This document shows positions 23,138 through 24,603 of a DNA stretch of 24,603 nt, piece after piece. The notes under the pieces were generated by a model. That model made no database searches and had not been told where the DNA came from. It saw only the letters and a list, made by a program, of their open reading frames with translations. This DNA comes from CAYNLY01 sp964398225 (GTDB taxonomy: Bacteria; Pseudomonadota; Zetaproteobacteria; Mariprofundales; Mariprofundaceae), in the NCBI GenBank assembly GCA_964398225.1, contig CAYNLY010000021.1:1-24603 (forward strand), read 5' to 3'. Each line of letters opens with the position of its first letter. Within the stretch, counting starts at the first letter, position 1. A program made the position numbers and the translations under genes.

Positions 23138-24411
23138 GCCGCCTCCCGCACGCCGGCATCGCGCCATCCGCCCACGGCCCGCATCGGCCCGAGACCCGCC
23201 GCCTGCCGGATCAGAAGCGACTTCAGCGCGGGCATTCGCTCCAGCGCCGCAAGCCCCATTCCGCGCAGCATCCTGGCGCCGGGCAAATCCACGCCGTAGA
23301 GGCCCACCAGCGCCTCGGTGAACCCGGCCACGCAGCCAATATCGAGCCTGCGCGCATCCGCATAGGCCGCAAGCACGATCGGCTGCCCCGGATCGCGGCG
23401 CGCCACGTCCCGCTCCAGGATGCGGACAAGCGCGGCCACATCGCGAAGCCCCAGATTCAGGCCCTGGCCGGCGACCGGATGCACGGTGTGCGCCGCATTG
23501 CCGGCGAGCACGAGCCTCGGCGCATGGAGGCGTTCGGCCACCGAAAGCTCGAGCGGAAACACGGCGCGCGGCGAGGTTTCGACCACGCCCCCGGTTTCGC
23601 GCCGGATTTCGCTTCCGAGCGCCTGATTGAGCAGCGCGATGAAGCGGGCATCGTCGGCCTGCATCGTGAGCGCGGCGGCTTCCGGAGCCAGCGTCCAGAC
23701 GATCGAAAACCGCCCGTCCTCGCGATCGTCCCCGAGCGGCAGAAACGCGAGCGGACCGTCGGGCCGGAAGCACTCGTAGGCCACGCGGCGATGCGTCCGC
23801 CGGCAGCGGACGCTGGCCACGATCGCGAACCGGTTGTGGTCCCAGCCCCGAGTAGCGATCCCGGCCATCCTGCGGGTGGGGCTTGAGGTGCCGTCTGCCG
23901 CCACCACGAGCCGCGCGCGGATTCGCCGGGCGCGGCCTTCGCAGCCTGCGTGCACGATCAGCGCATCGCCGTCGAGCTCCAGCCCCGAGAGACTGCAGGG
24001 TGCGACAAGCTCCACGCCCAGCCCGGCCATTGCCGCATGCATCGGCGCAAGCAGCGCCCCCATTTCGACGACGTGCCCGAGCGCCGAAACGCCCGCCTCG
24101 ATGTTCCGCGCCTGGGCCGTGGTCAGCTCCACCCGCCGGCTGCCGCCCGCCTCCTCGACGACGATCCGGTCGATCCGGCCCGCAGTGCGGGCCAGCTCCT
24201 CCGGCCACAGTCCGAGCCCCTCGAGAAAACAGCGCGAGCCCTCGTTCAGCGCGACGACCCGTTCGGGGTTGCCCGCCCGGAAATCCGGCGCGCGGCGTTC
24301 GAGAACGGTGACGCGGTAGCCGGCCCGGGCCAGTGCACAGGCAAGCGAAGCGCCCACCGCGCCTGCGCCGACGACGCAGCAGTCCGTGCTCAGATCCCCC
24401 GGCCCAGCCAT
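23134..24411 (-). CDS. ubiH: UbiH-like FAD-dependent ubiquinone-pathway hydroxylase
   Basis: A 425-aa flavin monooxygenase paralogous to its downstream neighbour. Motifs are VVGAGAVGASLACALARAG (FAD GxGxxG), VLERR, LVVAADGTSSPTRR and LVLAGNAAHTVHPVAGQGLNLG. GNAA with GQG in the last motif resembles UbiH, the C6-hydroxylase type, though paralogue assignment from motifs alone is provisional. The ATG at 24411 has AAGGATAAAGGC just upstream; a longer frame to 24516 is not needed. It heads a six-gene minus-strand unit (ubiH, UbiI/F-like, mutL, antiporter, miaA, hflX) joined by overlaps or short gaps, and diverges from the tRNA-Leu gene. No clear promoter is seen in 24412-24516 on this strand. Confidence 0.88.
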   Translation of the reverse strand: MAGPGDLSTDCCVVGAGAVGASLACALARAGYRVTVLERRAPDFRAGNPERVVALNEGSRCFLEGLGLWPEELARTAGRIDRIVVEEAGGSRRVELTTAQARNIEAGVSALGHVVEMGALLAPMHAAMAGLGVELVAPCSLSGLELDGDALIVHAGCEGRARRIRARLVVAADGTSSPTRRMAGIATRGWDHNRFAIVASVRCRRTHRRVAYECFRPDGPLAFLPLGDDREDGRFSIVWTLAPEAAALTMQADDARFIALLNQALGSEIRRETGGVVETSPRAVFPLELSVAERLHAPRLVLAGNAAHTVHPVAGQGLNLGLRDVAALVRILERDVARRDPGQPIVLAAYADARRLDIGCVAGFTEALVGLYGVDLPGARMLRGMGLAALERMPALKSLLIRQAAGLGPMRAVGGWRDAGVREAA

Positions 24412-24458
24412 GCCTTTATCCTTGTGCGGCCGGCGCGGCGAGGCAAGCCGGAATCGGC

Positions 24459-24495
24459 TTGACAGCCCCGGTGCGTCCCCGAAGGCTTCGAAGCC
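24459..24495 (+). promoter_or_regulatory. Possible tRNA-Leu promoter with overlapping palindrome
   Basis: TTGACA (24459-24464) is a perfect minus-35 on the tRNA strand, ending 52 bases before the tRNA. At 17 bases spacing the minus-10 would be AAGGCT (24482-24487), a poor match. A perfect 12-base palindrome GGCTTCGAAGCC (24484-24495) overlaps this place and could be an operator or a leader hairpin. Boxes are read directly; function is inferred. Confidence 0.35.
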
Positions 24496-24516
24496 AGCCG
24501 GAAGGACGCTTCCCAT

Positions 24517-24603
24517 GCCGGGATGGTGAAACTGGTAGACACGCCAGACTCAAAATCTGGTGGCCGCAAGGCCGTGTCGGTTCGAATCCGACTCCCGGCA
24601 CCA
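24517..24603 (+). tRNA. tRNA-Leu (anticodon CAA)
   Basis: A complete 87-base class II tRNA including the encoded CCA, ending on the last base of the window. The acceptor stem GCCGGGA pairs with TCCCGGC. The D-arm has GGTGAAACTGGTAGACAC, typical of tRNA-Leu. The anticodon stem CCAGA/TCTGG encloses CTCAAAA, giving anticodon CAA (reads UUG). A long variable arm GGCCGCAAGGCC and the T-arm GTCGG-TTCGAAT-CCGAC follow. A36-A37 context makes it a target of MiaA, which is encoded in this window. Confidence 0.97.

Noticed and set aside
24416..24601. A minus-strand frame beginning MPGVGFEPTRP
   Set aside because: It is antisense to tRNA-Leu; this GVGFEPTRP peptide is a well-known annotation artefact of tRNA complements.
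1..24603. CRISPR arrays, insertion sequences, prophage or island borders
   Set aside because: No repeated spacer-like units, terminal inverted repeats, transposase or integrase motifs were found. The tRNA at the window end is intact, but what follows it cannot be seen.

Overview
The window is a GC-rich stretch of bacterial chromosome, packed with housekeeping and metabolic genes and with almost no spacer DNA. Two ubiquinone-pathway flavin hydroxylases, a complete rnfABCDGE operon and the mutL/miaA/hflX grouping point to a proteobacterium. Gammaproteobacteria fit best; a betaproteobacterium is not excluded. No transposase, integrase, phage gene, CRISPR array or island boundary is visible. No stretch over about 180 bases lacks a gene: the largest gaps are 15338-15511, 2836-2994, 9705-9841, 7793-7926 and 24412-24516.

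Region 1 (1-7515) is a glycogen/alpha-glucan block. On the minus strand a phosphoglucomutase gene runs into glgB, which is cut by the window edge. Divergently, on the plus strand, lie glgC, a GH57 glycoside hydrolase and malQ. Phosphoglucomutase and GlgC make ADP-glucose from glucose-6-phosphate, GlgB branches the polymer, and the GH57 enzyme and MalQ probably trim or rearrange glucan chains. Glycogen synthase and phosphorylase are not in the window. A strong bidirectional hairpin terminator (7524-7551) closes this block and a convergent orphan 72-aa gene.

Region 2 (7574-9704) holds the 72-aa orphan with an exact CRP-type palindrome upstream, a SixA-type histidine phosphatase with Gln-His-Gly in place of Arg-His-Gly, the divergent methionine aminopeptidase gene map, and an orphan single-domain response regulator.

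Region 3 (9842-15337) is a minus-strand run: rnfA-B-C-D-G-E (membrane ferredoxin:NAD+ oxidoreductase), then a previously easy-to-miss 58-aa single-pass membrane protein (GTG start), then a MIF-type tautomerase. The RnfD flavin-attachment motif is unusual (Ser in place of Thr, Met in place of Gly). rnfA has a TATACT element so close to its ATG that a leaderless message is possible.

Region 4 (15512-24603): plus-strand apbC/mrp (Fe-S carrier ATPase) converges on a tightly overlapped minus-strand operon reading ubiH, a UbiI/UbiF-like hydroxylase, mutL, a CPA2 antiporter, miaA and hflX. Hfq, which sits between miaA and hflX in many gammaproteobacteria, is absent here. MutL carries the endonuclease motif, which suggests MutH-independent mismatch repair. 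The window ends at the CCA of a tRNA-Leu(CAA).

I see no obviously new multi-gene system. The best leads are the small membrane protein after rnfE, the atypical RnfD flavin site, the CRP-type site before the orphan 72-aa gene, and two convergent gene pairs that share a CTAG as both stop codons.
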